Counted from the first letter of the stretch, positions 42,708-52,145 are shown. The stretch: DNA of 64,000 bases from Solirubrum puertoriconensis (GCF_001483135.1 NZ_LNAL01000007.1:434001-498000), one strand, 5' to 3'. Program-made: numbers and translations. Notes: generated from the sequence alone by a model not told the origin.

Positions 42708-44047
42708 TGCGCTAGGTGATTGGTTGTACCACACCGGCGGCTGCGGTGCCAATCAAGCCAGGCGAAAAGCAGCACCACCGCGTACTCCAATGCTACCAGC
42801 CCTAGGTGCTCGTGGTAAGCAGCCGTGCGGTAAGTGGCGTACGACAATACCGCTGCACCGGCCCAGGCAGCAGGGTAGCGCCACGTAGTAAAGCAGCTTA
42901 GCGCAACCAGCGGAGCCAGATACCAAGGGTGCACAGTGGTTGCAAAGGCATAATACAGCGTCAAGACTAGCAAGAATGTTTTGGGCAGGGTGGCAAGCCT
43001 AGGCGTTGTTTCGGTGGCGGCAATAGCTAAAATGCCCAGAAATGCGGCTGCGGCCAGCCAAGTACCAAGTAGGGCAATCTGGTTGTAGCCTGATAGCCAG
43101 TACCCAATGGTTCGCAGCAAATAATACACGCTGGCGTTGAACTCGAAAGAGTGAAAGTACAGATCGAGGCTGCGGCTGATATTGCTAACCAATACTGCCG
43201 AAGCGAAAGGAGCAAAGCTTAAGCCCAGCACTAAGGCTACCACGCTGCCAAAGCCAAATGCGTGCGCCCAACCCAGGCGCTTTATCAGCAACGGCAACAG
43301 CAACAGCGGGGTAAGTTTGGTAGCCGCAGCTAGGCCCAAGGCGGCTGCAGCCAAGCCCCAGCGGCCTTTTACGAGCAGCCACAAAACCAGCAGCACGCCA
43401 GTGATTACCAATGCCTCGAAGTGCAGGTTGCCCGCCAACTCGGTTATTACCAGCGGATGCAGCAAATACACGATGCAGTTGCTGGTGGGTATTTGCCAAC
43501 GCCGGAGCAGCAAGCACAGCAGCACGGCCGTTGCCGCCTCGGCCAGTAGTAATACCATGCGCATAGCTACTACTTGCCCGAACTCGGAGCTCGGAAAAAG
43601 CCACACGGCCGCACCAAATACCGCTTGGCTAATTGGTGGATACACCGAGTAGTAGCGCGGCGAATTCAGCTTGCCGTACAGTTCCCGGGTAATGCCGGGC
43701 GGGTTAGCTAACATGCCACCACCAGCGCGGTACTCGTGGGGGCGGTGCTGGTAAGGGTTTTCGCCGGCAACGAGCAAAGCGCCATCCCAGCGAAACCGGT
43801 GGTAATCGTCGGAAAGGTTGGGCAAAACCGGGAGCCACAGCAAGCGCAGCAGCACTGCCAAAAGCAAGCCCGCGCGCAGCGGCAGGCGCCCGTGCAGCAG
43901 GCCTGCGTAAGCAACGGTAGCGGCACCAAACAACAGCAGCAGCTGGGCGGTATGCTGCCGCGGTGTAGCGTAGGCCAAAGCACCTAGGGCCAAGCACAGC
44001 ACAATCACCGCCCCGCTTTGTAACCATGTGCGCAATGGCAGCCTCAT
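42692..44047 (-). CDS. Multi-pass membrane glycosyltransferase (GT87/DUF2029-like)
   Basis: A 451-residue membrane protein with about 11 helices. After the second helices come LPNLSDDYHRFRWDGALL and GENPY, in which the acidic DD pair near residue 80 resembles the catalytic loop of polyprenyl-phosphate mannosyltransferases. WYLAPLVAL near the end is also typical. It should move a sugar from a lipid carrier outside the inner membrane; donor and acceptor are unknown. The start ATG 44047 overlaps the stop of the GT2 gene upstream (ATGA), so the two are translationally coupled. Its end overlaps the convergent lipoprotein gene. Confidence 0.78.
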   Translation of the reverse strand: MRLPLRTWLQSGAVIVLCLALGALAYATPRQHTAQLLLLFGAATVAYAGLLHGRLPLRAGLLLAVLLRLLWLPVLPNLSDDYHRFRWDGALLVAGENPYQHRPHEYRAGGGMLANPPGITRELYGKLNSPRYYSVYPPISQAVFGAAVWLFPSSEFGQVVAMRMVLLLAEAATAVLLCLLLRRWQIPTSNCIVYLLHPLVITELAGNLHFEALVITGVLLVLWLLVKGRWGLAAAALGLAAATKLTPLLLLPLLIKRLGWAHAFGFGSVVALVLGLSFAPFASAVLVSNISRSLDLYFHSFEFNASVYYLLRTIGYWLSGYNQIALLGTWLAAAAFLGILAIAATETTPRLATLPKTFLLVLTLYYAFATTVHPWYLAPLVALSCFTTWRYPAAWAGAAVLSYATYRTAAYHEHLGLVALEYAVVLLFAWLDWHRSRRCGTTNHLAHQCCQ

Positions 44048-45525
44048 GAGCGGCAGGTGTGCAACACGCTGTAGTACACCACGGCTCCGTAGCCTACCAG
44101 CAGCATCAGGTGAAACGGCATCAGGCCAAAAATTTCGTAATGAATACCTAAAGCCAAACCAGCGCCGAAGTACACTGCAAGCAAACCCTCGAGTACTAGC
44201 GGTTCGGCTGCAGAGTTTCGAACGAGGTAGCGCTGCCGGGCCATGTTGTTGCGATGAACCAAGCCAAGCTTGGGGGTGCGCACAAAAGGGGTACGGCGGC
44301 CGCCCCAACCCGCTAACACGGCCCAAGCATTGTGCCACGACAACCCCATTGACACGGTGAGGAATAGCAGAAACTTCGGCCCAAAGAGCAGGTCAGTGCC
44401 GCGCCCTCCGTTGTGCCGCCACGCTACATAGTAAAAGCCGGCCAACGGCAGCAAGCTCAGCACCGAAAAACCAGCTACCCAAAATGGCCACTGTAGCGCA
44501 GGGTTGCGGGCGCGCACCCACAGCAGGGGTACGCTCAGTAATGCCATCAGCAACACCGCCACAAATACCGAGCTATTGAGCAAGTGCACCGTAGCGTGCA
44601 GCTTGGTGCCAATGCTTAAACCAGGGTGCTGCCATACTCGGGCTAGGTGCTTGCGGGCGTTTTCGGCGGCGCCCTTGTTCCAGCGGTATTGCTGCGAGCG
44701 TAGGGCGGGCATTTCGGCGGGTAGCTCGGCAGGGGCTACTACCGTGGGCAAGTACCGGAACTGCCAGCCACGCAATTGGGCGCGGTAGCTTAGGTCTAGG
44801 TCTTCGGTGAGGGTATCGGCTTGCCAGCCGCCTGCATCGGCAATGCAACTGCGGCGCCAAATGCCGCCAGTGCCGTTGAAGTTGATGAAGTGGTGGCCCG
44901 CTAAGCGGCCCGTTTGCTCCACCAGAAAATGGGCGTTCAGGCCAAAGGCTTGCAGCTCAGTAAGCAGGGAGTATTCCTCGTTGAGGTGGCCCCAGCGCGT
45001 TTGCACCATGCCAACCTGGGCATCGGTAAAATAGGGAACGGTGCGGAGCAGAAAGTCAGCCGGGGGCACAAAATCGGCATCGAAAATGGCAACCAGCTCG
45101 CCGGTGGCGGTTTGCAGGCCGTGGGCCAAGGCCCCCGCTTTGTAACCGCTGCGGGTAGCGCGGCGCACATGCTCGATGCACATACCTTGGCTTAAGTAGG
45201 AAGCCACGCGCGCCGCAGCCAGGGCTACGCTTTCGTCGGTTGAGTCGTCGAGCACCTGAATTTGCAGCCGTGCGGGAGGGTACTGCAGCGCCGCAGCCGC
45301 GTCGATTATGCGCTCTACCACGTTGATTTCGTTATAGATGGGCAGCTGCACCGTTACCCTAGGCCACTCATCGGGGCTGGTGGGCAGGGCGGGGGCCGCA
45401 GGTTCGGGCTGGCGCAAGGCATGCCGCGCCAGGAGCGTGAGGGCAAGTTGGGCAAGGCTGAACCCAAACACCAGCAGCAGGCATAGCCCGTATAGCGCCA
45501 GTACGGCAACTTCCAGCCCGTTCAT
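44044..45525 (-). CDS. Processive-type glycosyltransferase family 2 (cellulose-synthase-like)
   Basis: A 493-residue GT2. An N-terminal membrane helix (about 5-27) leads to the catalytic domain: VQLPIYNEINVVERII, the DDS and DAD motifs in LDDSTDE and IFDADFVPP, TEDLDLSYRAQLRGW with the catalytic Asp, and the QQYRW motif. Four more helices follow. Such enzymes build beta-linked glycans or glycolipids at the inner membrane. It is the middle gene of a three-gene minus-strand set (GT2, GT2, GT87-like). Confidence 0.88.
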   Translation of the reverse strand: MNGLEVAVLALYGLCLLLVFGFSLAQLALTLLARHALRQPEPAAPALPTSPDEWPRVTVQLPIYNEINVVERIIDAAAALQYPPARLQIQVLDDSTDESVALAAARVASYLSQGMCIEHVRRATRSGYKAGALAHGLQTATGELVAIFDADFVPPADFLLRTVPYFTDAQVGMVQTRWGHLNEEYSLLTELQAFGLNAHFLVEQTGRLAGHHFINFNGTGGIWRRSCIADAGGWQADTLTEDLDLSYRAQLRGWQFRYLPTVVAPAELPAEMPALRSQQYRWNKGAAENARKHLARVWQHPGLSIGTKLHATVHLLNSSVFVAVLLMALLSVPLLWVRARNPALQWPFWVAGFSVLSLLPLAGFYYVAWRHNGGRGTDLLFGPKFLLFLTVSMGLSWHNAWAVLAGWGGRRTPFVRTPKLGLVHRNNMARQRYLVRNSAAEPLVLEGLLAVYFGAGLALGIHYEIFGLMPFHLMLLVGYGAVVYYSVLHTCRS

Positions 45526-45546
45526 AAGCGCGAATGGCGGCAAACC

Positions 45547-46269
45547 CTAGCTGCGCGCATAGCGGAAAATCGTCCAGAGGATTTTGTAGCCGGCCCCAAG
45601 CGTACCCTTCACCGTACCCGAAACCTTCGAAACGCCAATGCGCCGGCGGTAGCGCACGGGCACCTCGGTGCTGCGCAGGCCGTGGCGGGCCGCTTTCAGC
45701 TGCATTTCAACCGTCCAGCCGTAGGTTTTGTCTTGCATCTGCAGGCGGTGCAAAGCGTCGGCCCGGATGGCCCGAAACGGACCTAGGTCGGTGAAGTGCG
45801 CCCCGTAGAGGCGGCGGAGCAGGGTAGTGGCCAGCCAGTTGCCGAAAATCTGCTGCGGCAGCATGGCGCCTTTTTCGCGCTGGCCCAGTGCACGCGAGCC
45901 AATTACCATATCGGCGGCGCCGCTCAAAATGGGCTGTACCAGCGCGGGCAGCTCTTCGGGGTAGTCGGAGTAGTCGCCATCCAAAAACACGATAATGCCG
46001 GGCTGCTCGTGCGCGTGCCGGGCGTAACAATGGGCCATGCCGCGCAGGCAGGCCCAGCCGTAGCCGGGGCGGTTTTCGCGCAGCACGGTGGCGCCGCCGG
46101 CTTGCGCCGCGGCGGCGGTATCGTCGGTCGAGGCGTTGTCAACCACAATTACCTCGCGCACCCAACCTGCAGGTATTTCGGCCAGCACGCGGCCAATGCT
46201 GCGGGCTTCGTTGTGGGCCGGAATAATAACGTCGACGAGGGGGAGCGAAGCAGGAGGAGGAAAGGACAT
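45547..46269 (-). CDS. Dolichyl-phosphate-type glycosyltransferase family 2
   Basis: A 240-residue GT2 similar to DPM1/polyprenyl-phosphate sugar synthases. Motifs are VDVIIPAHNEARSIG, VVDNASTDDT, the DxD-like FLDGDYSDYP, VIGSRALGQRE and PVRYRRRIGVSKVSGT. It has no membrane helices. The likely product is a polyprenyl-phosphate sugar that the membrane transferases next to it could use. ATG 46269 is the start; the upstream 144 bases of frame are not conserved-looking. It is 21 bases from the next GT2 start. Confidence 0.87.
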   Translation of the reverse strand: MSFPPPASLPLVDVIIPAHNEARSIGRVLAEIPAGWVREVIVVDNASTDDTAAAAQAGGATVLRENRPGYGWACLRGMAHCYARHAHEQPGIIVFLDGDYSDYPEELPALVQPILSGAADMVIGSRALGQREKGAMLPQQIFGNWLATTLLRRLYGAHFTDLGPFRAIRADALHRLQMQDKTYGWTVEMQLKAARHGLRSTEVPVRYRRRIGVSKVSGTVKGTLGAGYKILWTIFRYARS

Positions 46270-46327
46270 GCGGGCGCGGAACTGAGCGCAAAAATGGCGA
46301 TTAGCGCCGAAGCTAGCCCTAGGTGCC

Positions 46328-46759
46328 CTAAACGCTGCGCGAGCTGCGGCGCTGCAACACCCGCTTATGCCAGCGGCCGGAGCGGTTGCTGGTGTGCATG
46401 GCTGCTTCCTCATCCATCACCAGAAACAGGCAGTAGCCGAATACGGCGGCCGTAACGGCGCTCAGCAGCCAGCCCCAGCCGGCCGTAAAAGCCATATACA
46501 CATCGTAGCCGGTAACCAAAGCCGGTACCGCCGCTGCCAGCAAGGCCACTCGCCGCGTAGGGCGCGGGTGCTCAAACAACAGCGTGAACAAGAACGCCGC
46601 GAGCAACACCGTTTGGTGAATGGCCTCGCCCATCCAAGGAGGGAGCAGCGTGTTCAGGCCAATAAAGCGCGACAACGCGCGGAGCACGTAGCCAATGGCG
46701 CCGGCCTCCAATGCGGCAAGTAGCAGCGGTAGGTAAGGACGCAGTACAAGTCGGGCCAT
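46328..46759 (-). CDS. Hypothetical membrane protein
   Basis: A 143-residue protein with about four membrane helices (near residues 8-28, 44-62, 68-86 and 92-113) and a basic C-terminal tail (SNRSGRWHKRVLQRRSSRS). No family is recognised. It is the first gene of the minus-strand sugar-transfer set, 58 bases ahead of the polyprenyl-type GT2 gene, so a supporting role at the membrane is plausible but unproven. ATG 46759 is preferred; an upstream GTG at 46765 adds two residues. Confidence 0.55.
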   Translation of the reverse strand: MARLVLRPYLPLLLAALEAGAIGYVLRALSRFIGLNTLLPPWMGEAIHQTVLLAAFLFTLLFEHPRPTRRVALLAAAVPALVTGYDVYMAFTAGWGWLLSAVTAAVFGYCLFLVMDEEAAMHTSNRSGRWHKRVLQRRSSRSV

Positions 46760-46938
46760 AGGCACAGCTTTGGGCTGAAAATAACGACAATCGGCAGGGC
46801 ACTATGCAAAACCTACCGCGCGGCCGGTAGGTTTGAACGCTGCTGCACTTACGCAATTGTTCAGCCCAACGGATGCTTCGGCGGGGCAGTTGTGGGCTAA
46901 GCAGCGTACCTTGTTGCCCTAATTTACTGATTTTGCCC

Positions 46939-47400
46939 ATGTTGCAAGTTGGCGATGCTGCTCCCGATTTTACCCTGAAAACCACTGCTGGCGAGGCGTT
47001 TACCTTAAGCGCCCAGCGCGGCCGCGCCGTGGTATTGTACTTCTACCCCAAAGATGATACGCCTGGTTGCACCGCGCAGGCCTGCTCGTTTCGCGACCAG
47101 TACCAGGACTTTCAGGACCTAGGGGCCGAAGTGGTAGGTGTTAGTTCCGACTCCGAAGCTTCGCACCAGAAGTTCACCCAAAAACACCGCTTGCCTTTCC
47201 CGCTGCTCGCCGATGCCGGTGGGCGCGTACGTAAGCTCTACGAGGTGCCGCGCGCCATGCTGGGTCTGTTGCCCGGCCGCGTAACGTTTGTAATCGACGC
47301 CGAAGGCAAGGTTCGTTACATCTTCAATTCGATGAGCCGCGCCACCGACCACGTGGCCGAAGCCAAACGCGTGTTGCAAGAGCTGCAACCCTTAGGCTAA
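46939..47400 (+). CDS. bcp: Thioredoxin-dependent thiol peroxidase Bcp
   Basis: A 153-residue peroxiredoxin of the Bcp/PrxQ group that reduces hydroperoxides with electrons from thioredoxin. The peroxidatic Cys44 lies in DDTPGCTAQAC and the resolving Cys49 follows within the same helix, the atypical 2-Cys arrangement. The N-terminus VGDAAPDFTLKT and KHRLPFPLLAD are standard. ATG 46939 is chosen over the frame start at 46873. It is divergent from the membrane gene at 46759. Confidence 0.94.
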   Translation: MLQVGDAAPDFTLKTTAGEAFTLSAQRGRAVVLYFYPKDDTPGCTAQACSFRDQYQDFQDLGAEVVGVSSDSEASHQKFTQKHRLPFPLLADAGGRVRKLYEVPRAMLGLLPGRVTFVIDAEGKVRYIFNSMSRATDHVAEAKRVLQELQPLG

Positions 47401-47483
47401 TCAAACATCAACACGGGGTTCTCAACTTTGCGCTGAACTACACTGTCAAGCCTGCGTGTTGTAGTGAATCTTAATTCTTCCCG

Positions 47484-48221
47484 ATGGCTTACGTTCAACC
47501 TACCTCACTGATACCTGATAATGAGCTCGACCGTTTGCGGACGCTGTATCATTATCAGATATTGAATACTACGCCCGAGAGGATTTTTGACGACTACGTA
47601 GCCTTAACTGCTCAGCTTTTCAACCTTCCGATTTCGCTGATTTCGTTGGTTGATAACGACGAAGTGTACTTCAAGGCCAACAGCGGCATGGACGGATTGC
47701 CGGCCACGCTGCCCCGCACCGACAGCCTGTGCTCGGCGGCCGTGCTCGAAGAAAACCCCGTCGTTTTCCCCAACCTCAGCCAGGAAAGCTGCAACCTCGT
47801 GAACCCGGCCGTGGCCGAATCGGCGGGCTTGCAGTGCTACGCCGGAGCGCCCCTGCGCATGCCCAACGGGCACAACATTGGTACGCTGTGCGTAATCGGG
47901 CGCGCAGCACGGCCGTTTACACTAGGCGAGGAAGACTTGCTGATGCGCTTAGCTAATCTGGTAAGCCTTTCCATTGAAGTGCGCGCGGCCTTTTTGCTGC
48001 ACGAGCAAACCGAGAAGTGGCATGATGCGCAAACGCAATTGCAAAACCACTTGCTCGAGGCCTCTACGCTGGCCCGTTACTTGGCCGCCCGCACCAACGG
48101 AGCCGCTTACTTCAGCGAAGACGTGCAGCAAACCGTGGTGCGCCGCCTCGACGACATCGAGCTGGTACTGCGCCGGCACCTGGGCGCTGCGCAACACCAT
48201 GCAAGCAACGTGCAGCTGTAG
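47484..48221 (+). CDS. GAF domain protein
   Basis: A 245-residue protein. Residues 20-165 form a GAF small-molecule or light-sensing domain of the kind found in histidine kinases (LNTTPERIFDDYVALTAQLF, ISLISLVDNDEVYFKANSG, GAPLRMPNGHNIGTLCVIG). The C-terminal 75 residues are helical and could dimerise. There is no kinase, cyclase or HTH output domain, so it probably acts with a partner. Cys residues (SLCSAA, ESCNL, LQCYAG) lie at positions where redox or chromophore sensing could occur. Ligand unknown. Confidence 0.8.
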   Translation: MAYVQPTSLIPDNELDRLRTLYHYQILNTTPERIFDDYVALTAQLFNLPISLISLVDNDEVYFKANSGMDGLPATLPRTDSLCSAAVLEENPVVFPNLSQESCNLVNPAVAESAGLQCYAGAPLRMPNGHNIGTLCVIGRAARPFTLGEEDLLMRLANLVSLSIEVRAAFLLHEQTEKWHDAQTQLQNHLLEASTLARYLAARTNGAAYFSEDVQQTVVRRLDDIELVLRRHLGAAQHHASNVQL

Positions 48222-48376
48222 CCTTATGCAAAGCACCTAGCAGAACGTAGCGGTATATTCGACATTTTTGTCGCCTCAATTGTGTCGAGCCCCGGTGTGC
48301 CTGTTTCGAACCAGGCCACTGAGGCGGCTTGTCCGGTTGGGGTACCACCAACACTACTACTGCTGGCCCTTTCACT

Positions 48377-48934
48377 ATGGGAGCTTTATTGGTTGATTTA
48401 CTGCAGCGCGCCCAGCGCAACCGCCGGATGGTATCGGTGCAAACCGGTGGCGGAACGTTTCTGGGGTACGTACTCAGCTATAATCCCGAACTACTAATGA
48501 TGCGCACCGTTACGCGGCAAGGCATGCTCACAAGCGTGCGCAGCATCAATCTGGGAGAAGTGTCGCAGGTGCACTTCGACGATAAGTACGTGCGCCTCAT
48601 CGAGTTTAAAGAGCACAACCCCGATGCTGTGTTTGGCTTAGCCGCCGCCCCCGATGGCTTGGAGCATCAGTACCTAACCGTACCCGCGCTACTGCAAAGG
48701 GCCATGGAGGTGCGGCAGTTGGTGCAGCTCATTACCTCCTCCGATAACGACCCCTACGGCTACATCGTGCGCCTCACCGACGATGAGCTGCTGTTGGAGG
48801 CCTACACCACCTACGGCGACGCCGACGGCCACTCCGTGCTGCAAGTTGACGACGTGCGCAACGTGGTGTGGAGCGACGAAGACACCCGTACCATCGAGCT
48901 GCTGCTAAAGCAACGCGCTGCGGCAAGCCAGTAA
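48377..48934 (+). CDS. Hypothetical protein with an internal duplication (Sm-like beta repeats?)
   Basis: A 185-residue soluble protein of unknown family. Two halves look alike. Residues 18-76 (RMVSVQTGGGTFLGYVLSYN, then LGEVSQVHFDDKYVRLIEF) and residues 116-178 (QLVQLITSSDNDPYGYIVRL, then VDDVRNVVWSDEDTRTIELL) share the order of strand, turn, Gly-Tyr, strand, VxxV and acidic turn. Each half has the length and pattern of an Sm-like five-strand barrel, which is inference. ATG 48377 is chosen because the earlier frame start adds a Thr/Gly-rich stretch with no pattern. A TATATTCG box lies at 48254. Confidence 0.6.
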   Translation: MGALLVDLLQRAQRNRRMVSVQTGGGTFLGYVLSYNPELLMMRTVTRQGMLTSVRSINLGEVSQVHFDDKYVRLIEFKEHNPDAVFGLAAAPDGLEHQYLTVPALLQRAMEVRQLVQLITSSDNDPYGYIVRLTDDELLLEAYTTYGDADGHSVLQVDDVRNVVWSDEDTRTIELLLKQRAAASQ

Positions 48935-49047
48935 GCTTCGTTGCGCCAGGTGTCAGCCAAGCTGGTTCGGGCCTTGGGTAGGTCGGCCATTGGGGCTGCC
49001 GGGCCGTAATGAGAGGGCAGGGGTTTAAAAGCCCCGCCCAACTCTCC

Positions 49048-50055
49048 ATGAAGTACCTGCTCATATTGATGGCATGCTGGTTGGCCGTTGCGGCAAAGCC
49101 AGCGCTTGGCCAACCTGCGGCCACCATACCCAACGCACTCAATGCTACCCTCGAGGGTTACGAGTACCCGTACCCGGTTAAGTACCTGCCGTTGCGGCTT
49201 GAGGAGCAAGCGGTGCGTATGGCGTACATGGATGTGTCTCCTACCGGCAAAGCCAACGGGCGCACCGTGGTGCTGCTGCACGGCAAAAACTTCTTTGGGG
49301 CGTATTGGCGCGCTACCGTAGAGGCACTCAGCAAAGCCGGCTTCAGGGTGGTAGTGCCCGATCAGGTCGGTTTTGGCAAATCCGACAAGCCCAACATTCA
49401 CTATTCCTTTCATCAGCTGGCCCGCAATACCAAGCGCCTGCTCGATACCCTAGGTGTTCAGCGGGCCGCGGTGGTGGGCCACAGCATGGGCGGCATGCTG
49501 GCCACACGCTTTGCTCTGGAGTATCCAAGCACCACCGAACGGCTGGTGCTCGAAAACCCCATTGGCCTCGAAGATTACCGCCGCGGGGTGCCCTTTCAGA
49601 GCGTAGATCAGGCCACGGCTACGGAGCTAAAAGCCACCGAAGAAAGCATCCGGAAGTACCATGCCACGTACTACCCGGCTGGCTACCCCAAGGCCCATGA
49701 CCAATGGTTGTTGCCGCTGGCTGCCCAAACGCGCCACCCCGATTTTCCGCAGGTAGCCCTCGCAAGCGCCCTCACCTACGACATGATCTTTCAGCAGCCC
49801 GTTGCCTACGAGTTCGACCGCATACAGGTGCCCACGTTGCTGATCATCGGTCAGCAAGACCGCACCGTGGTTGGCAAAGGGCTGGTGAAAGACCCCAAGG
49901 TGCTGGTAACCCTAGGGCAGTACCCTGCATTAGGCAAACGCACTGCCGCCCAAATCAAAGGCAGCAAGTTGGTTGAGCTGCAGAAAGTTGGGCACATCCC
50001 TCACCTCGAGGCTCCGCAGCAGTTTCATGCAGCATTACTCGGGTTTTTGAAGTAG
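49048..50055 (+). CDS. Secreted alpha/beta hydrolase
   Basis: A 335-residue protein with a signal peptide (MKYLLILMACWLAVAAKPALG). The alpha/beta hydrolase core is clear: VVLLHGKNFFGAYW with the HG oxyanion motif, DQVGFGKSDKP, the nucleophile in GHSMGGMLATR, and the C-terminal acid and His in IIGQQDRTV and KVGHIPHLEAP. Related enzymes include haloalkane dehalogenase-like and epoxide-hydrolase-like proteins, but substrate cannot be assigned. A second, different hydrolase of the same fold lies at 24828. Confidence 0.82.
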   Translation: MKYLLILMACWLAVAAKPALGQPAATIPNALNATLEGYEYPYPVKYLPLRLEEQAVRMAYMDVSPTGKANGRTVVLLHGKNFFGAYWRATVEALSKAGFRVVVPDQVGFGKSDKPNIHYSFHQLARNTKRLLDTLGVQRAAVVGHSMGGMLATRFALEYPSTTERLVLENPIGLEDYRRGVPFQSVDQATATELKATEESIRKYHATYYPAGYPKAHDQWLLPLAAQTRHPDFPQVALASALTYDMIFQQPVAYEFDRIQVPTLLIIGQQDRTVVGKGLVKDPKVLVTLGQYPALGKRTAAQIKGSKLVELQKVGHIPHLEAPQQFHAALLGFLK

Positions 50056-50107
50056 CAAAATTTGCTCGTGGTGCTGATCAATTGCTTCGGGCTAACTCGC
50101 CACCACC

Positions 50108-50620
50108 CTAGGTTAACCAATAAAAGCCCATTTGCCCCCGGTTAGGCATATCGTGAATGCGTAAGGGCGGAGCTGTTGGGCAAACATTAGCGCCCATGTA
50201 TTCACGAATACACGTCTGTAGGGTAACTAGATGCTGGAATTCTGCCCTATTAAAAGCGTAGTCCCAGTAGGCATAGTATTGCAGCATAGTCACTAGTTCT
50301 GCATCGGCCGTACCGGTTTGCAACAAGGCGTCGAGCTGAGTAAGTACTAGCAATTCAGCCTCTGCGTCTAGCAAACCGATGCCTGTGAAGCATGACGGTT
50401 CAGCTAAGCTGTACCATTGAATAAATAAGGCTCGCTTCAGGGCTTCCTGATCGGTTTGGGCTGATGAGAGTTGCGCGTAAGCCTGATGGATAGCGCGGTA
50501 GTGGTCGAAAATGCCTCGTTGCTCAAGCTGAGCACCCATATCTTCCATGCGGCCGGTTAGGCAGTACACAAGCGTTAGCAGGTGCCTTTCGAGCAACGTC
50601 AGGTCGTCAAGGGTTAGCAT
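50108..50620 (-). CDS. Hypothetical protein
   Basis: A 170-residue, mainly helical cytoplasmic protein with no recognised family; several Cys (YCLTG, SCFTG, QTCIREY, NVCPT) are noted. It begins one base after the 4Fe-4S gene stop, so it is co-transcribed with the redox module and may depend on it. Base composition is a little more AT-rich than the neighbours. Its stop TAG is embedded in a CCTAGG palindrome (50107-50112). Confidence 0.6.
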   Translation of the reverse strand: MLTLDDLTLLERHLLTLVYCLTGRMEDMGAQLEQRGIFDHYRAIHQAYAQLSSAQTDQEALKRALFIQWYSLAEPSCFTGIGLLDAEAELLVLTQLDALLQTGTADAELVTMLQYYAYWDYAFNRAEFQHLVTLQTCIREYMGANVCPTAPPLRIHDMPNRGQMGFYWLT

Positions 50621-50621
50621 G

Positions 50622-51977
50622 TCACGAAAGAATTCGCAGGCTCTCGGCTTGGATTAGTTGCGATGCTTGGTAACGGCCTTGGCGCGGTCCGTTCTCCAAG
50701 TTCAGCACGCCGCGGGGGCAAGCCGTGGCGCACATGCCGCAACCCACGCAAGCCGCCCGGATAATTGGCTCGCCGCGTTGGGCGTATTGCTTCACGTCGA
50801 TGCCCATTTCGCACACGTTGGAGCAGTTGCCGCACGAAACGCACTGACCGCCGTTGGTGGTAATGCGGAAGCGCGAAAAATGCTTTTGCAGCAGCCCTAG
50901 GTAGGCGGCCATGGGGCAACCATAACGGCACCACACGCGGTTGCCCAAAATAGGGTAAAAGCCTACCCCCACCACTCCCGAGAACACCGAGCCGATAACG
51001 AAGCCATAAGTGCGCGAAAACTCATCGGAGAGCCGGCCCAGCAACGTCCCGCCTAGGTAGGTGTTCAGCCAAAGCAAGGCAGTCGTTACCACCACAAACC
51101 CCAGCACGGTATACACAATGCTCACCTCGTAGCGCCAGGCCCCACGGCGTTTGTCGCTGAGGTGGCGGTATGCGTCGCCGGCGGTTTCGGCAAGGCCGCC
51201 ACAGCCGCACACCCACGAGCAGTACCAGCGCTTCCCGAAAAAGTAAGTGAGTACCGGAGTGGCCACTAGCGCCATTGCGGCGCCCCAAAACACCATGAAT
51301 ACACCTAGGGCCTGGCCATCGCGCACGAGGTACTCCACAGTGCCCGGAAACAAGTAGTCGTACTTTAGGGGCCAGAAGTAGCTGAAATAAAACTCCGGTT
51401 TTTGCAGGGCCAGCAGCAAGCCTGGCAGCAGCCAGGCAAAGCCCAGCTGAAAGAACACTACCGACAGCGTACGCACCCGGTGGTAGGGCGAGTGGCGGTA
51501 CTTCAAGTAGGCCCGCGCCCCCATCAGCAGTACTGCTAGGGTGTAGAAAGTGCCGTACAGAAACCACTGATCGGCGGGCTTGCGGCGCAACGTTTGGCTG
51601 AGCCCATCGAGCGGGCGAATCAGGTTTTCGAGGTACTGCGGCCACCAGTAAAGCACAATGTAAAAACCCGTGAGGGCAACAGCGGTAAGCCAGGCCACCA
51701 CACCGCGCGACGTGCTGCCGCGCTGCCACAAGTAGTTGTGGCGCACGCCTGCCGGGCCGCGGCCAAACTTAAGCCAGCTCCAACCTAGGGTGCCGGCACT
51801 CAGCAGCAGCAGCCCAAGCCAGAAAGCAGTGTCGCGCAGCAAGGTTGGGGCCACGGCAGCTACCGACAACCCCACCAAACCCAACGAAACAACGCTCAGC
51901 CACAGGCGCTCGGCCAGCGAGGTATCGGGCACGGGCGTAGCCAACGGTTGGGCAGATGTGGTGGCCAGATGAAGCAT
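50622..51977 (-). CDS. NapH/CcoG-like membrane 4Fe-4S protein
   Basis: A 451-residue membrane protein with about seven helices. The NapH-type motifs are RWYCSWVCGCGG and VWCRYGCPMAAY; two ferredoxin-type clusters close the protein (CVSCGNCSNVCEMG and CVGCGMCATACPRG). Proteins of this type carry electrons across or along the inner membrane, for example to nitrate reductase or in cytochrome oxidase assembly. ATG 51977 is preferred over an upstream TTG at 52001. It is followed by a gene with 1-base spacing and preceded by a small membrane protein gene and an FAD oxidoreductase gene. Confidence 0.87.
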   Translation of the reverse strand: MLHLATTSAQPLATPVPDTSLAERLWLSVVSLGLVGLSVAAVAPTLLRDTAFWLGLLLLSAGTLGWSWLKFGRGPAGVRHNYLWQRGSTSRGVVAWLTAVALTGFYIVLYWWPQYLENLIRPLDGLSQTLRRKPADQWFLYGTFYTLAVLLMGARAYLKYRHSPYHRVRTLSVVFFQLGFAWLLPGLLLALQKPEFYFSYFWPLKYDYLFPGTVEYLVRDGQALGVFMVFWGAAMALVATPVLTYFFGKRWYCSWVCGCGGLAETAGDAYRHLSDKRRGAWRYEVSIVYTVLGFVVVTTALLWLNTYLGGTLLGRLSDEFSRTYGFVIGSVFSGVVGVGFYPILGNRVWCRYGCPMAAYLGLLQKHFSRFRITTNGGQCVSCGNCSNVCEMGIDVKQYAQRGEPIIRAACVGCGMCATACPRGVLNLENGPRQGRYQASQLIQAESLRILS

Positions 51978-52145
51978 GTGATGTGGTAAAAAGCCGAGCA
52001 AGCGGTGTACGAACCAGCAACCAGGCCGGATTGCTAGCTGCCATCAGCCTGATGGGCAATGGCACCAGCTGCCGCTCGAGCAACCGATGATTAGCACCTA
52101 GGAACAGCAACCTGCAGCCTAACCTACCCAGCGGCGCCGTAAGGA

